A stretch of 56,642 nt of DNA from Ruminococcaceae bacterium UBA5891 (GTDB lineage Bacteria > Bacillota > Clostridia > Oscillospirales > Acutalibacteraceae): positions 1-56,642 of the forward strand of contig DJET01000072.1 of the NCBI GenBank assembly GCA_002431945.1, in the 5' to 3' direction. Positions 35,633 to 44,722 of this stretch are shown piece after piece. Position 1 is the stretch's first letter, and each line of letters begins with the position of its first letter. The notes beneath the pieces are model-generated. The model saw only the letters and a list, made by a program, of their open reading frames with translations, was not told the DNA's origin and ran no database searches. Position numbers and translations under genes: made by a program.

Positions 35633-37069
35633 ATGAATAAGAAAATTATCAGATTATTGTCGCTTATGCTTGCGGTATTCCTGTGCTTATCCGCAGTCGG
35701 CTGCGGCAAAGGCAAAGAAGCTGACAATACAGCCTCCGACAACGGCGGGGAGCTTGATATGGCAGATCTCGACGACATTGACATTTCCCTTGACGGTACG
35801 GTTTCCGACGACGGAACATCAGGCGGCTCCGGCGGCAGCAAAAATCCGGTGAAAGAAATTGACGCAAAGGACAGACTTTCGGTATTTGATAACATACCTA
35901 AAAAGCTGAGGGGAACAAGCGTCACCTTCGCTCATTGGGGAGATGAAGGCGGCGAGGAATATGTTAAGGTCGCAAAGGAATTCACAAAGCTTACCGGCAT
36001 TAACGTTAAGTGGGAGCTTTACAGCGAACGTACATACGCTGCAGACATTGCAATTAAGGTTGCTTCGAATAAGGGCCCTGACATTATAGTGCTCTGCGAT
36101 TCGATTCCTCAAATATTTAAGGTTGCACAGCCTCTTACCTCAATATTTGATATAAATGACGGCTTCTGGGATCCCAGAGTAACCAAGGCGACCTCTTTTA
36201 ACGGCAAGGCTTATTTCGTAAACTCCTATTATTCGCCTTATGCGCCTACAACTCCGATTGTAGTTTACAACAAAAAGATATTCAACGATAACGGGCTTAC
36301 ATCACCTGTGGATTATATAAATCAGAATAACTGGACATGGGAGACCTTTAAGCAATGTATGCTTGACGCTAAAAAGCTTGGCTTCTACGGCGGTGTTTTA
36401 GATCCGAGATATATGGCGCTTACTATGGGACCTGTATTTATGACCTATAATTCTTCAACGAGCCGTGTTGAAAGAGTAAAAAACAACGACGCTATCCTTA
36501 AATCCATGAAATTCTTTGCAGAATGCAAAGCAGAGGGTCTTGTAGGCAACTACTATATAGCACAGTGGCCGGCAGGCAATATTGCAATGCTTACAACCGA
36601 CCACTATGCGCTTAAACGCAACGGTTACTTAAAGGATATGAAAGCAAGCGATTACGGCGCAGTAAAAATGCCTACCTCATACGGCGGCGTACCCTGCAAC
36701 TATTCAGGCTCCTCTTGCCGTGCATACGGTATTGCACAGAAGGCAAAGAATGTTGAGGGAGCATATTATTTCCTGCGTTACTTCCTTGATGTTGATAACT
36801 GCAACAATGCAACAAATATCTTCGGAAACAAAGAAATGCAGAAGTTCTATACGCAGGAAGTTTTAGCGAATTACAAAAATCAAAATTATAATATGAGTAT
36901 TTTAAAGGGTCCGCTTTTACTCGTAAATCATGAATGGCCGCACACCGACAGCTTTAAGGAGCTGTACAGCTCTTCCTCTGAGCAAATGGCGGTTGCACTT
37001 TCAAAGGTTGACAACGTATTTGACGGCGCGGTTACAGAGTCGAATAAGGTGCTTGACGGTTTAAAATAA
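35633..37069 (+). CDS. Extracellular sugar-binding lipoprotein of CUT1 importer (locus B)
   Basis: A 478-residue family-1 SBP lipoprotein with the lipidated Cys at residue 24 (SAVGC). An Asp/Gly/Ser-rich spacer reaches to about residue 80 and the two-lobe binding domain starts at TSVTFAHWGDEGG. ATG 35633 is chosen because AGGAG (35621-35625) is 7 nt upstream; the ATG at 35627 is too close. It is the first gene of locus B, while its counterpart in locus A is last. It probably works with the second permease pair at the end of the cassette (53720-55519). A hairpin directly after it should raise its level above the downstream genes. Confidence 0.92.
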   Translation: MNKKIIRLLSLMLAVFLCLSAVGCGKGKEADNTASDNGGELDMADLDDIDISLDGTVSDDGTSGGSGGSKNPVKEIDAKDRLSVFDNIPKKLRGTSVTFAHWGDEGGEEYVKVAKEFTKLTGINVKWELYSERTYAADIAIKVASNKGPDIIVLCDSIPQIFKVAQPLTSIFDINDGFWDPRVTKATSFNGKAYFVNSYYSPYAPTTPIVVYNKKIFNDNGLTSPVDYINQNNWTWETFKQCMLDAKKLGFYGGVLDPRYMALTMGPVFMTYNSSTSRVERVKNNDAILKSMKFFAECKAEGLVGNYYIAQWPAGNIAMLTTDHYALKRNGYLKDMKASDYGAVKMPTSYGGVPCNYSGSSCRAYGIAQKAKNVEGAYYFLRYFLDVDNCNNATNIFGNKEMQKFYTQEVLANYKNQNYNMSILKGPLLLVNHEWPHTDSFKELYSSSSEQMAVALSKVDNVFDGAVTESNKVLDGLK

Positions 37070-37090
37070 ATTATTGTTCAATCTGATTTG

Positions 37091-37131
37091 GGGCAAAGCC
37101 TTAGAAGCTACGTTTCTTAATAGCTTTGCCC
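37091..37131 (+). terminator. Hairpin after locus B SBP gene
   Basis: GGGCAAAGC (37091-37099) pairs with GCTTTGCCC (37123-37131), 21 nt after the SBP stop, with a partly paired interior. There is no clean T-tract. It matches the hairpin found after the SBP gene of locus A (16595-16630) and probably uncouples SBP abundance from the genes behind it. Confidence 0.55.
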
Positions 37132-37258
37132 TATTCGGTTTAATTTCGCTTACGGTTTTCTTTCCTTTGCGGAATATTCGAAAGACGACTGTTTTGTGTT
37201 TATTTGAAGAACTGATAATTATAACAAAACTCTCTATTATACAAAGGAGGAAAGTGGT

Positions 37259-40200
37259 TTGAAAAGACTATTATCAGCATTATTAGCAAGTGTGTTACTT
37301 GTAACAGCGATTATTTCAACCCCGTTTGCTGCGGCTGTAAATAACAACCCTACCGTAGCCGACAGAGTGATCGATCTGTCAAAATCGCAGTTACTGATTA
37401 CCAGTGACAACACTGCTATGACATACGATACCGAGGGCGGAATATTAAAGCTTTCTGCACAACAGTGGTATGGGAAAAATAAACCCATAGGCGCAGTCGG
37501 CAGTAAATCAACATGGTGTAAAGAGATAGGCTTAAAATATGAGGACGGCGCCTTAGCACAGCTTGAAAGCGGCAAGAGGTATGCGGTAACGTTGAATTAC
37601 AAGCTTGTTGATAATAACACGAATGGCAGCGATACTTATCATCTGCCGCAGATAGCTATCGGTTATGACGGTAACGGCTCATCAACCTCTAAAGGTGCGT
37701 TTTATGTAGCCGCCGTAAAAAATCATACAAAGACCGACGCAGGAAGCAGCTATTACCTCACTGCTGAAATAGTAGGGAACGATAAGCCGCTCAGAATAGG
37801 CTTTACCGGCGTTGTGAAATTTGAAATCAATTCAATTTTATTGCAGGAAATTGACGCCGCCGCGGAAAATCAGGTCACCGTTGTATACTGTGACGACGGC
37901 GAATATAAAGCCGAGTTTGCAGAAGAGGGCGGAGCCTTAAAAACCCCCGTTAAGGACGGTATGGAATTTGTCGGTTGGTATTCTTCTCCCGATTTCAGCG
38001 GAGAAAGGGTTACGGCTGCCGCCGCAGGCGCCGTACTTTACGCTAAATGGGTTGCAGGCGGGCCTAAGATCGATCTGTCAAAATCGGTTTTATTAACTGC
38101 CGGTGACAACACTGCTATGACATATGATACCGAAGGCGAAAAATTAAAGCTTTCTGCACAACAGTGGTATTGGGATAATAAACCCATACGTGCGGTCGGC
38201 AGTAAATCAACTTGGTGTAAAGAGATAGGCTTAAAGTATACAAATGGCGCTTGGGTGCAGCTTGAGAGCGGCAAAAGGTATGCCATAACGTTGAATTACA
38301 GGATCGTTAATAATAATGGGAACAGCCAAGACGCACGCAATCTGCCGCAGATTGCCATCGGTTATGACGGTAACGGATCACCAACCTCTAAAGGTGCGTT
38401 TTATGTAGCCGCCGTAAAAAATCATGCAAAGACCGACGCAGGAAGCAGCTATTACCTCACTGCTGAAATAACGGGAAACGGCAAGCCGCTCAGAATAGGA
38501 TTTACCGGCGTTGTGAATTTTGAAGTCAATTCAATTTTATTACATACGGTTGACGCGGCCGCAGAAAATCAGGTCACCGTTGTATACTGTGACGGCGGCG
38601 AATATAAAGCCGAGTTTGCAGAAGAGGGCGGAGCCCTAAAAACCCCCGTTAAGGACGGTATGGAATTCGTCGGTTGGTATTCTTCTCCCGATTTCAGCGG
38701 AGAAAGGGTTACGGTTGCCGCCGCAGGCGCCGTACTTTACGCTAAATGGGCCGGCACCGGCGATGATTTATTTATTAAAATACATGACGGCATAACCGAC
38801 TCCCCAAAGCTTGTTAAATACAAAAAGGGTCAAGAATTGGATGAACCTTCAAGAACAGGCTTTAGGTTCCTTGGCTGGTATAAATACAGCGGGTTCCTCG
38901 GCAGACCTATAGCAAAGGCCGCAGAAGGAATTGAGGATTTGTACGCCAAATGGGAAGAAATCGATCCGAAGCTTGACACAGACGTTGATTTAACTAAAAA
39001 TTCGAAAATTATAACAACAGAAACAAGTACCGAATCTAAATTAACTCTTAAGGGCGCTAAAGCAGTATTTGATATTTATGCCTATTCGAGAAAATTGAGC
39101 GATTCCGTTCCGACAGAGGTCACATGGTTCCCCGGCTATAATTTTAAAGACAGTAATAATAATTGGATCAAGCTTGAACAAGGTCAGACCTATACGTTTG
39201 AAACGGTATATAGGGTAGACAAGGTTGCCGCGGGCGACAATGTAGGTATACAAATAGGCTACGGCGTAGATTATCAGTTAGGTACAAACCGTACATACGT
39301 AAAGAGCTTTGAAAAACGAACAAAGAGCGACGAGGGAAAGTCCTTCACTTATAAGGCAACCTATACTGTTGACAGTAACGTATATACAAAGCTTTTGTTC
39401 TCAGGTCAGGGCACGGTCACGGTATTAAGCATTAAGATCAAGAAGATACCGGAGATATTAGTTGATACAGAGTTCGGAACACAGACCTATGAAGCTTATG
39501 AATTAGGCTCTAAAAGCGGAGTTTTAGGCGATAAAAACGGTACAAACGTAACCAATGAAAAAAATCATACGGCAGGCTCTGCGAGCAATAAGTCATTGAA
39601 GCTTCCTATCAATACCGGACTTTCAAGACTTACTGCCAATACTGTTATTTCTCTTAACGGCGCTCCGCTTACCGTAAGGGAGGGCAATGCATACTCAGTC
39701 AGCTTTTATCTTTACTCTCCTAAGGATATGAACGATTTAGTTTACAGCGTTAACAGCGTCGGAAATACCTTGCAGGGTAATTATCTTAAATTCTTCAATC
39801 AGGAAGCAAGGGGCAAGGTTTCGTTAAAGGCTAATGAATGGACAAAAGTAACTGCATATATACCGAAGCTTGTCGGCTGTGCAGCGTCGAACGATATGTT
39901 ATCCATCGCCGTTTCTTCTTATGATTATGACGGCAGCTTCGTTTATCTTGATGATGTAAGTGTTAAACAGTATGTAGATTCTGAGGTTCTGGTTTACAAT
40001 TCAAACGGCGGTTCTGCGGTTAAGCCTCAGCGTGCATTTGCAGGCGAGCGTTTAGGCAATCTTGCCGAGCCTGCAAGAAGCGGATTTATGTTCGACGGCT
40101 GGTATTACGACGAGGCCTTAACAAACGAAGCTCATTCTTTTGATATATTCCCTGCCGATACTACAGATTTAGTTGTTTATGCAAAGTGGACGGCAATGCC

Positions 40201-42052
40201 TACCGAGGCTAAGGATTTTGACGCAGGAACCTTTGATGAAGAAATTTATGAGGGTGCCGCTCCTTATAGCAACACTTTAAGCGATTTGGACGGCGTTGTT
40301 TACGGCGAAGATTACAAGCGTATAGGTAAGAATGCCGCTTGGGTTAAGTTTGCCGGAATTTACGGTAACGGTACTGTTGAAGAAGACGGCGCACTGCTGC
40401 TTACAAACGAGCAATTCAACAATGTAAGCGATAGCACCGGCAGAACCGCAGCAGCCCTTATGAATAAGGACGGTACGCCGTTTACGGTAGTAAAGGGTCA
40501 GCGTTATACTATTGAGTACGATTATGTATCTGCCGGAAACTACGGTCTTGCATATATACAGCCGATTATTTTTGAGGGCAGTATTTACGGCGGTCTCGGT
40601 TACACAACAGGTCAAGGATTAGACAAGGTATCCGTTCAGGCAGCCGATTCCGATTATCAGACATATAAGCAATCCTTTGTTGCGGAAAGAACGGGTATAG
40701 TTTACTTTACTCTTACTGCCCGTGCCGACGGTAAGAATGTTGATACGCACGTTTACGAGAAGGTTTATCTTGATAACGTGAAGATAAAATTAAATCCAAA
40801 CGTACATAAAGTGACCTTTAATACAGGAAACAGCGTTTATGCCGTAAGATACGGAATTACGGGCGAAGAGGTTGTTATTGCAAATGCGCTTAATTCCGAT
40901 ACTCCGGGCGTGACCTTCGACGGCTTCTATACCGATAAGGAATTCAAAACCCGTTTTGACGATAAATTCGCCGACAGGGATATAACGGTATACATTAAAT
41001 ATAAGACCTTAAATTATGAAACTCCTTCCGATTTCAAGAATCCGATCAAATTGGATTTCGAAGAAACCGATATATTAAAGGACTTCTACCGTCAGTCTAA
41101 GTATATGACGTCTTGGTCAAGAGAAACTCAAAACGAATGGCTGTTTATAACGGGCGATTCTAAAAATTCGCTGAACGGCAGTAACTGCATAAAGCTTAAC
41201 GGATTTAACACCTATTGGAACGAAGCAAAATTTGTTCTTTACGATATCAATAATCCCGACGGCGTTATGCTTCTCGATAAGGGCGCAAAATACCGCGTTA
41301 AAATTATGGTAAGATGCGAGGACAGCTATGAATCTCCGGGAGACCTTACGGTTTGCCTTGAAAACCCGAAAAAGAGATACCTGCTTGAAGAAAATCCGAG
41401 CGCTGCGCTTGTTTATGATGAAAACGGCGACAGCGGCAATTATATGATGTTCACCGCGGACATTGAAGTCCCGGAATCCTTTAGTTATTTCCCAATGCTT
41501 GCAATCAGGAAGAATGCAAACGCTTTACAGAGCCTCTTTATTGATACCGTTTCGGTTGAAAAGCTCAGAGATTGCACTGTAACCTATGAGACAAACGGCG
41601 GTTCTTCCGTTGAAAAAGCAACCGTTCAAATTCACGAAAAGGTTTTCGATCCGGGCGAGCCCTACAAGGAGGGCTATGAATTCTTAGGTTGGTTTACAAA
41701 CAGTAAATTCACCGGAAACAGGTGGAATTTCGATAAGGATACAGTTGAAAGCGATATGACGCTTTACGCTAATTGGAAGCGGGAAACGGTAAAAGTAATC
41801 ACAGAAGAAACCGATAAAGAGGGTGAAGGTGAAAAGGTCAGCAACGGTAAGGCACCGTTAATTTTGGATCCCGACGACGTTAAGAAATCGGCTGACAACA
41901 ATCAGAAGGCCGGAAACCTGTCAGATGAAGCAATGCCGATCTGGTTAACAGCTTTGATAATTGCCGGCGGAGCTTTGCTGCTTAGCGGATTAGCAGTATT
42001 GCTGATAATTATTATTAAAAAGAAAAAAGGAAAGCAGGTAACTAAACCATGA
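37259..42052 (+). CDS. Giant membrane-anchored surface protein with InlB-type repeats and CBM-like modules
   Basis: A 1597-residue protein. It has a signal peptide (about 1-26) and six copies of the InlB/Listeria-Bacteroides repeat (Flg_new; about residues 202-262, 435-496, 500-563, 910-980, 1182-1250 and 1440-1510), each ending in a YAKW/YANW-like motif. These alternate with beta-sandwich modules of CBM4_9/CBM22 appearance, e.g. about 740-905 and 1258-1435. A transmembrane helix (about 1558-1580) and Lys-rich tail close it; there is no LPXTG. The first 233-residue unit is duplicated in tandem almost unchanged (period 699 bp). TTG 37259 is the start, with AAAGGAGG 8 nt upstream. Inferred role: capture of polysaccharide at the cell surface for the GH16 and giant SBP that follow. 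Confidence 0.88.
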   Translation: MKRLLSALLASVLLVTAIISTPFAAAVNNNPTVADRVIDLSKSQLLITSDNTAMTYDTEGGILKLSAQQWYGKNKPIGAVGSKSTWCKEIGLKYEDGALAQLESGKRYAVTLNYKLVDNNTNGSDTYHLPQIAIGYDGNGSSTSKGAFYVAAVKNHTKTDAGSSYYLTAEIVGNDKPLRIGFTGVVKFEINSILLQEIDAAAENQVTVVYCDDGEYKAEFAEEGGALKTPVKDGMEFVGWYSSPDFSGERVTAAAAGAVLYAKWVAGGPKIDLSKSVLLTAGDNTAMTYDTEGEKLKLSAQQWYWDNKPIRAVGSKSTWCKEIGLKYTNGAWVQLESGKRYAITLNYRIVNNNGNSQDARNLPQIAIGYDGNGSPTSKGAFYVAAVKNHAKTDAGSSYYLTAEITGNGKPLRIGFTGVVNFEVNSILLHTVDAAAENQVTVVYCDGGEYKAEFAEEGGALKTPVKDGMEFVGWYSSPDFSGERVTVAAAGAVLYAKWAGTGDDLFIKIHDGITDSPKLVKYKKGQELDEPSRTGFRFLGWYKYSGFLGRPIAKAAEGIEDLYAKWEEIDPKLDTDVDLTKNSKIITTETSTESKLTLKGAKAVFDIYAYSRKLSDSVPTEVTWFPGYNFKDSNNNWIKLEQGQTYTFETVYRVDKVAAGDNVGIQIGYGVDYQLGTNRTYVKSFEKRTKSDEGKSFTYKATYTVDSNVYTKLLFSGQGTVTVLSIKIKKIPEILVDTEFGTQTYEAYELGSKSGVLGDKNGTNVTNEKNHTAGSASNKSLKLPINTGLSRLTANTVISLNGAPLTVREGNAYSVSFYLYSPKDMNDLVYSVNSVGNTLQGNYLKFFNQEARGKVSLKANEWTKVTAYIPKLVGCAASNDMLSIAVSSYDYDGSFVYLDDVSVKQYVDSEVLVYNSNGGSAVKPQRAFAGERLGNLAEPARSGFMFDGWYYDEALTNEAHSFDIFPADTTDLVVYAKWTAMPTEAKDFDAGTFDEEIYEGAAPYSNTLSDLDGVVYGEDYKRIGKNAAWVKFAGIYGNGTVEEDGALLLTNEQFNNVSDSTGRTAAALMNKDGTPFTVVKGQRYTIEYDYVSAGNYGLAYIQPIIFEGSIYGGLGYTTGQGLDKVSVQAADSDYQTYKQSFVAERTGIVYFTLTARADGKNVDTHVYEKVYLDNVKIKLNPNVHKVTFNTGNSVYAVRYGITGEEVVIANALNSDTPGVTFDGFYTDKEFKTRFDDKFADRDITVYIKYKTLNYETPSDFKNPIKLDFEETDILKDFYRQSKYMTSWSRETQNEWLFITGDSKNSLNGSNCIKLNGFNTYWNEAKFVLYDINNPDGVMLLDKGAKYRVKIMVRCEDSYESPGDLTVCLENPKKRYLLEENPSAALVYDENGDSGNYMMFTADIEVPESFSYFPMLAIRKNANALQSLFIDTVSVEKLRDCTVTYETNGGSSVEKATVQIHEKVFDPGEPYKEGYEFLGWFTNSKFTGNRWNFDKDTVESDMTLYANWKRETVKVITEETDKEGEGEKVSNGKAPLILDPDDVKKSADNNQKAGNLSDEAMPIWLTALIIAGGALLLSGLAVLLIIIIKKKKGKQVTKP
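37370..38750 (+). repeat. Tandem 699-bp duplication within the surface-protein gene
   Basis: Unit 1 starts at 37370 and unit 2 at 38069 (ATCGATCTGTC in both). The last 187 bp or so of each unit (37862-38049 and 38562-38749), encoding the InlB-type repeat, differ at only a few positions. The first half is more diverged but has long identical runs. A further copy, with period 705 bp, begins at 55906 in the next surface-protein gene. Confidence 0.9.
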
Positions 42053-44697
42053 AAAACAAAATAACAGCTATTTTGTTAATATCAGTATTAACATTTTCCT
42101 GTCTTTCCGGCTGCAAAGATCGGGCAAATACCGCTAAAGTGCCGAAAACAGGAAATGAAGAAATCAAGCCGCAGCTTGTGGTCGCAGCTAATCCGAGCTT
42201 GGTTTTCGACGGTCGGAACAGCGTTATAGCCTTTAACGACGTTAAAAATGCCATGTCGGCTGACCGAAAGGCCGCAACCCTTACTACGCTTTATGATGAA
42301 ACCGATTGGGCTATGGTTTATAAGACCGGCGAGGATTGGAAAAAGCACGGAATCTACGGTATAGAAAAATGGCATAACGGCGCTCATATTTCCTCCGATA
42401 AATTAGGCTCATACAGCTTTTCCGATGACGGGACAATTTCCCTAATGCCTTACACAACAGCCGCCGCAAGGCTCGGTGCTTATGAAGGCGGCACGCCCTC
42501 TGAGGCGGGCCTGTTAGTTTCCGTTTCCGGCAACGAGCAAAACGCTCTTTGCTATCAAATTAAGGAAGACGGCTATTTGGCAATTCCGGCGGGTAAGCTT
42601 ACGGCTATTGACAGCGTAGGCGAAATTAAAACCGGATTTTTGGCTGAAGACAATGACAGCAGAAGCGCGGCGGTAGAATTTATTGTTAATACCAGAGTTG
42701 TTTGGTCGGGTGAATTTGTAAACTCTACCGCCGGTGACGGTACAGCCGTAACCGAGCTTAGCTATCCGGATATCAGCGGTATTGAGGTGAATGCAGGAGA
42801 TAAATTCTTTTTGAGCTTTAAGCTCGACGCCAAGGCTAATAAGCCCGAAGATATAAAGCCGGCAAAGCCTGCAGAATCAGGCGGCAAAAAGGATAATGAT
42901 ACTGCCGCGCCGACAGAACAGGTTACGGATATTCCTATTATGGACGGTTATGATTCACACTTTAAGATAGTTCGTTCAGACAGCGCCGATATTAAGGAGC
43001 AGCAAATAGTTACAAAGCTGCGTTCGGCAATGGTAAGCGTTTTAGAGGCAGATGTTATTACCGTTACCGATGAAATGGGAGCTGCTGCTAACGAGCTGCT
43101 TATCGGCAGAACAAACAGGCCGGAATCGGTTAAGGCTTATGACGAGCTTACCTCTTACAGAGCCAACAACGGCTCTGACTTCATAATCCGTATGGATTCG
43201 GGCAAGCTTGTAATTGCGGCTAATACCGATTATTCATTACAGCTTGCCGTCAATTACTTTTTGGAAAAATACTGTAATTCCGATAAAGCCAAATTACCTT
43301 CAAATCTTAATTACTGCTACAGACCGGAGCTTAAAAATATCACAATCGGCGATAGGAGCATAGCTTCCTTTACAATAAGAACGGAAAAATATCCCTCTGT
43401 TATGGCAGTAAAGGCGGCAGAAAGCTTAGCTCAGTATGTTATTGAGAAAACCGGCTATAAGCTGAAAATCGAAAAGGATACCGCAGAAACTGCAAACGAG
43501 ATTTTAGTGGGTATGACTACGCGCTCAGGAATTTCCGCCGAAACCTTTAAGAGCAAATCCTTAGATTTAGTTAAGGGGCTCAGCAAAAAAACACTCGGTA
43601 ATGACGATTACAGTATCTTTATTAAATCGGGTAAGCTTTTCTTGGAAGCAGGCAGCGACTATGCCGCGAACTTTGCAGTTACACAGCTTATAGCAAAGCT
43701 TAAGGAAAGCGGCACATTGGCTTCTGATTTTACCCTTTCCGGTAATTACAAAAAGAAGGATTACACCCTTACCGACGCTTATGCTTACACCTGGGGCGAT
43801 GAATTTAACGGAAGCTCGCTTAACCGCAAAAATTGGGTGCTTAACAGTAAGTTTAAAATAAGGGTAGGTCCTTATTATTCAAGTAACGACGCTTATTATC
43901 TCAGCTCAAAAAAGTCTTTGGATAATAATGATCCGAATGATGATTTCGGCGGACCGTGGATAAATGCCGGAAACGGGTTTATGCAGGAGGGCTACTTAAA
44001 AAATACCATTAGCAATTCAACGGTTGAAAATAATATGCTGGTTCAAACCGTATATAAAACGAGCGAAGGCTATAACGAAAATGTTATCTGCACCGACGGC
44101 AGAATGGAGTTCAGGTACGGTATACTTGAAGCCCGTATAATGCAATCCTCCGCAAACGGAAGCATAAGCGCCTTTTGGACCAGAACAAGAGACGGAGCTA
44201 AAGTCGTTAACGAAATTGATATCAGCGAAACCTTCGGCGAGGATAAAATTAAACCTAACCTTCATACCTGGGGTTCGGCGCATACAGATCACGGCAGTAT
44301 GATAAGCGTAAGAAATATAAAATATCCTCAAAACGGAGAGCATTTCTATGATACGTTCCATCATTTAGCTGTTGAGTGGACTCCCGATTTCATAAATATG
44401 TATCTTGACGGCGAGCTTTATCTTTCGCAGGATATAACCTCGGATACATGGGCAGCCTTCAAGGAAACCACCTATGTTGTATTTAGCTGTACCGTGCCTT
44501 CGGGGGATTACGCTGACGGAAATAATCCCGGCAGTATAATCACCAATCAGGGAGTTAACCAATATGCTGCCGCAAGGCTGTTTGACAGAAACGGCGACGG
44601 CAGGATCGATATAAACGATTTTTGCGAAAAGCAGTATGTTGACTATTTGAGACTTTATCAGATAAATTCGCGTAAATATTCACTTAGCGCAAAATAG
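42049..44697 (+). CDS. Lipoprotein GH16 beta-glucanase with two GH67N/GH20b-like modules
   Basis: An 882-residue lipoprotein, lipidated at Cys22 (L-S-G-C). An N-terminal beta domain (about 45-265) comes first. Two related alpha/beta modules follow, about 300-425 (ELLIGRTNRPES) and 440-570 (EILVGMTTRSG), of the kind preceding GH20/GH67 barrels. A GH16 jelly-roll (about 585-870) carries the retaining catalytic motif E722-I-D724-I-S-E727. Inside its C-terminal part a DRNGDGRIDINDF loop resembles an EF-hand/dockerin calcium site. GH16 enzymes cleave beta-1,3/1,4-glucans, agarose or related beta-galactans; laminarin- or mixed-linkage-type glucan is the simplest guess. It overlaps the surface-protein gene by 4 bp (ATGA). 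Confidence 0.87.
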   Translation: MKNKITAILLISVLTFSCLSGCKDRANTAKVPKTGNEEIKPQLVVAANPSLVFDGRNSVIAFNDVKNAMSADRKAATLTTLYDETDWAMVYKTGEDWKKHGIYGIEKWHNGAHISSDKLGSYSFSDDGTISLMPYTTAAARLGAYEGGTPSEAGLLVSVSGNEQNALCYQIKEDGYLAIPAGKLTAIDSVGEIKTGFLAEDNDSRSAAVEFIVNTRVVWSGEFVNSTAGDGTAVTELSYPDISGIEVNAGDKFFLSFKLDAKANKPEDIKPAKPAESGGKKDNDTAAPTEQVTDIPIMDGYDSHFKIVRSDSADIKEQQIVTKLRSAMVSVLEADVITVTDEMGAAANELLIGRTNRPESVKAYDELTSYRANNGSDFIIRMDSGKLVIAANTDYSLQLAVNYFLEKYCNSDKAKLPSNLNYCYRPELKNITIGDRSIASFTIRTEKYPSVMAVKAAESLAQYVIEKTGYKLKIEKDTAETANEILVGMTTRSGISAETFKSKSLDLVKGLSKKTLGNDDYSIFIKSGKLFLEAGSDYAANFAVTQLIAKLKESGTLASDFTLSGNYKKKDYTLTDAYAYTWGDEFNGSSLNRKNWVLNSKFKIRVGPYYSSNDAYYLSSKKSLDNNDPNDDFGGPWINAGNGFMQEGYLKNTISNSTVENNMLVQTVYKTSEGYNENVICTDGRMEFRYGILEARIMQSSANGSISAFWTRTRDGAKVVNEIDISETFGEDKIKPNLHTWGSAHTDHGSMISVRNIKYPQNGEHFYDTFHHLAVEWTPDFINMYLDGELYLSQDITSDTWAAFKETTYVVFSCTVPSGDYADGNNPGSIITNQGVNQYAAARLFDRNGDGRIDINDFCEKQYVDYLRLYQINSRKYSLSAK

Positions 44698-44722
44698 ATT
44701 AAAACTTTATGAGGTATAACGG

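Noticed and set aside
37200..37250. Promoter directly before the giant surface-protein gene
   Set aside because: TTGAAG and TATTAT/TATAAC candidates have spacings of 10 or 25 bp, outside the working range; expression from the SBP promoter through the hairpin is more likely.
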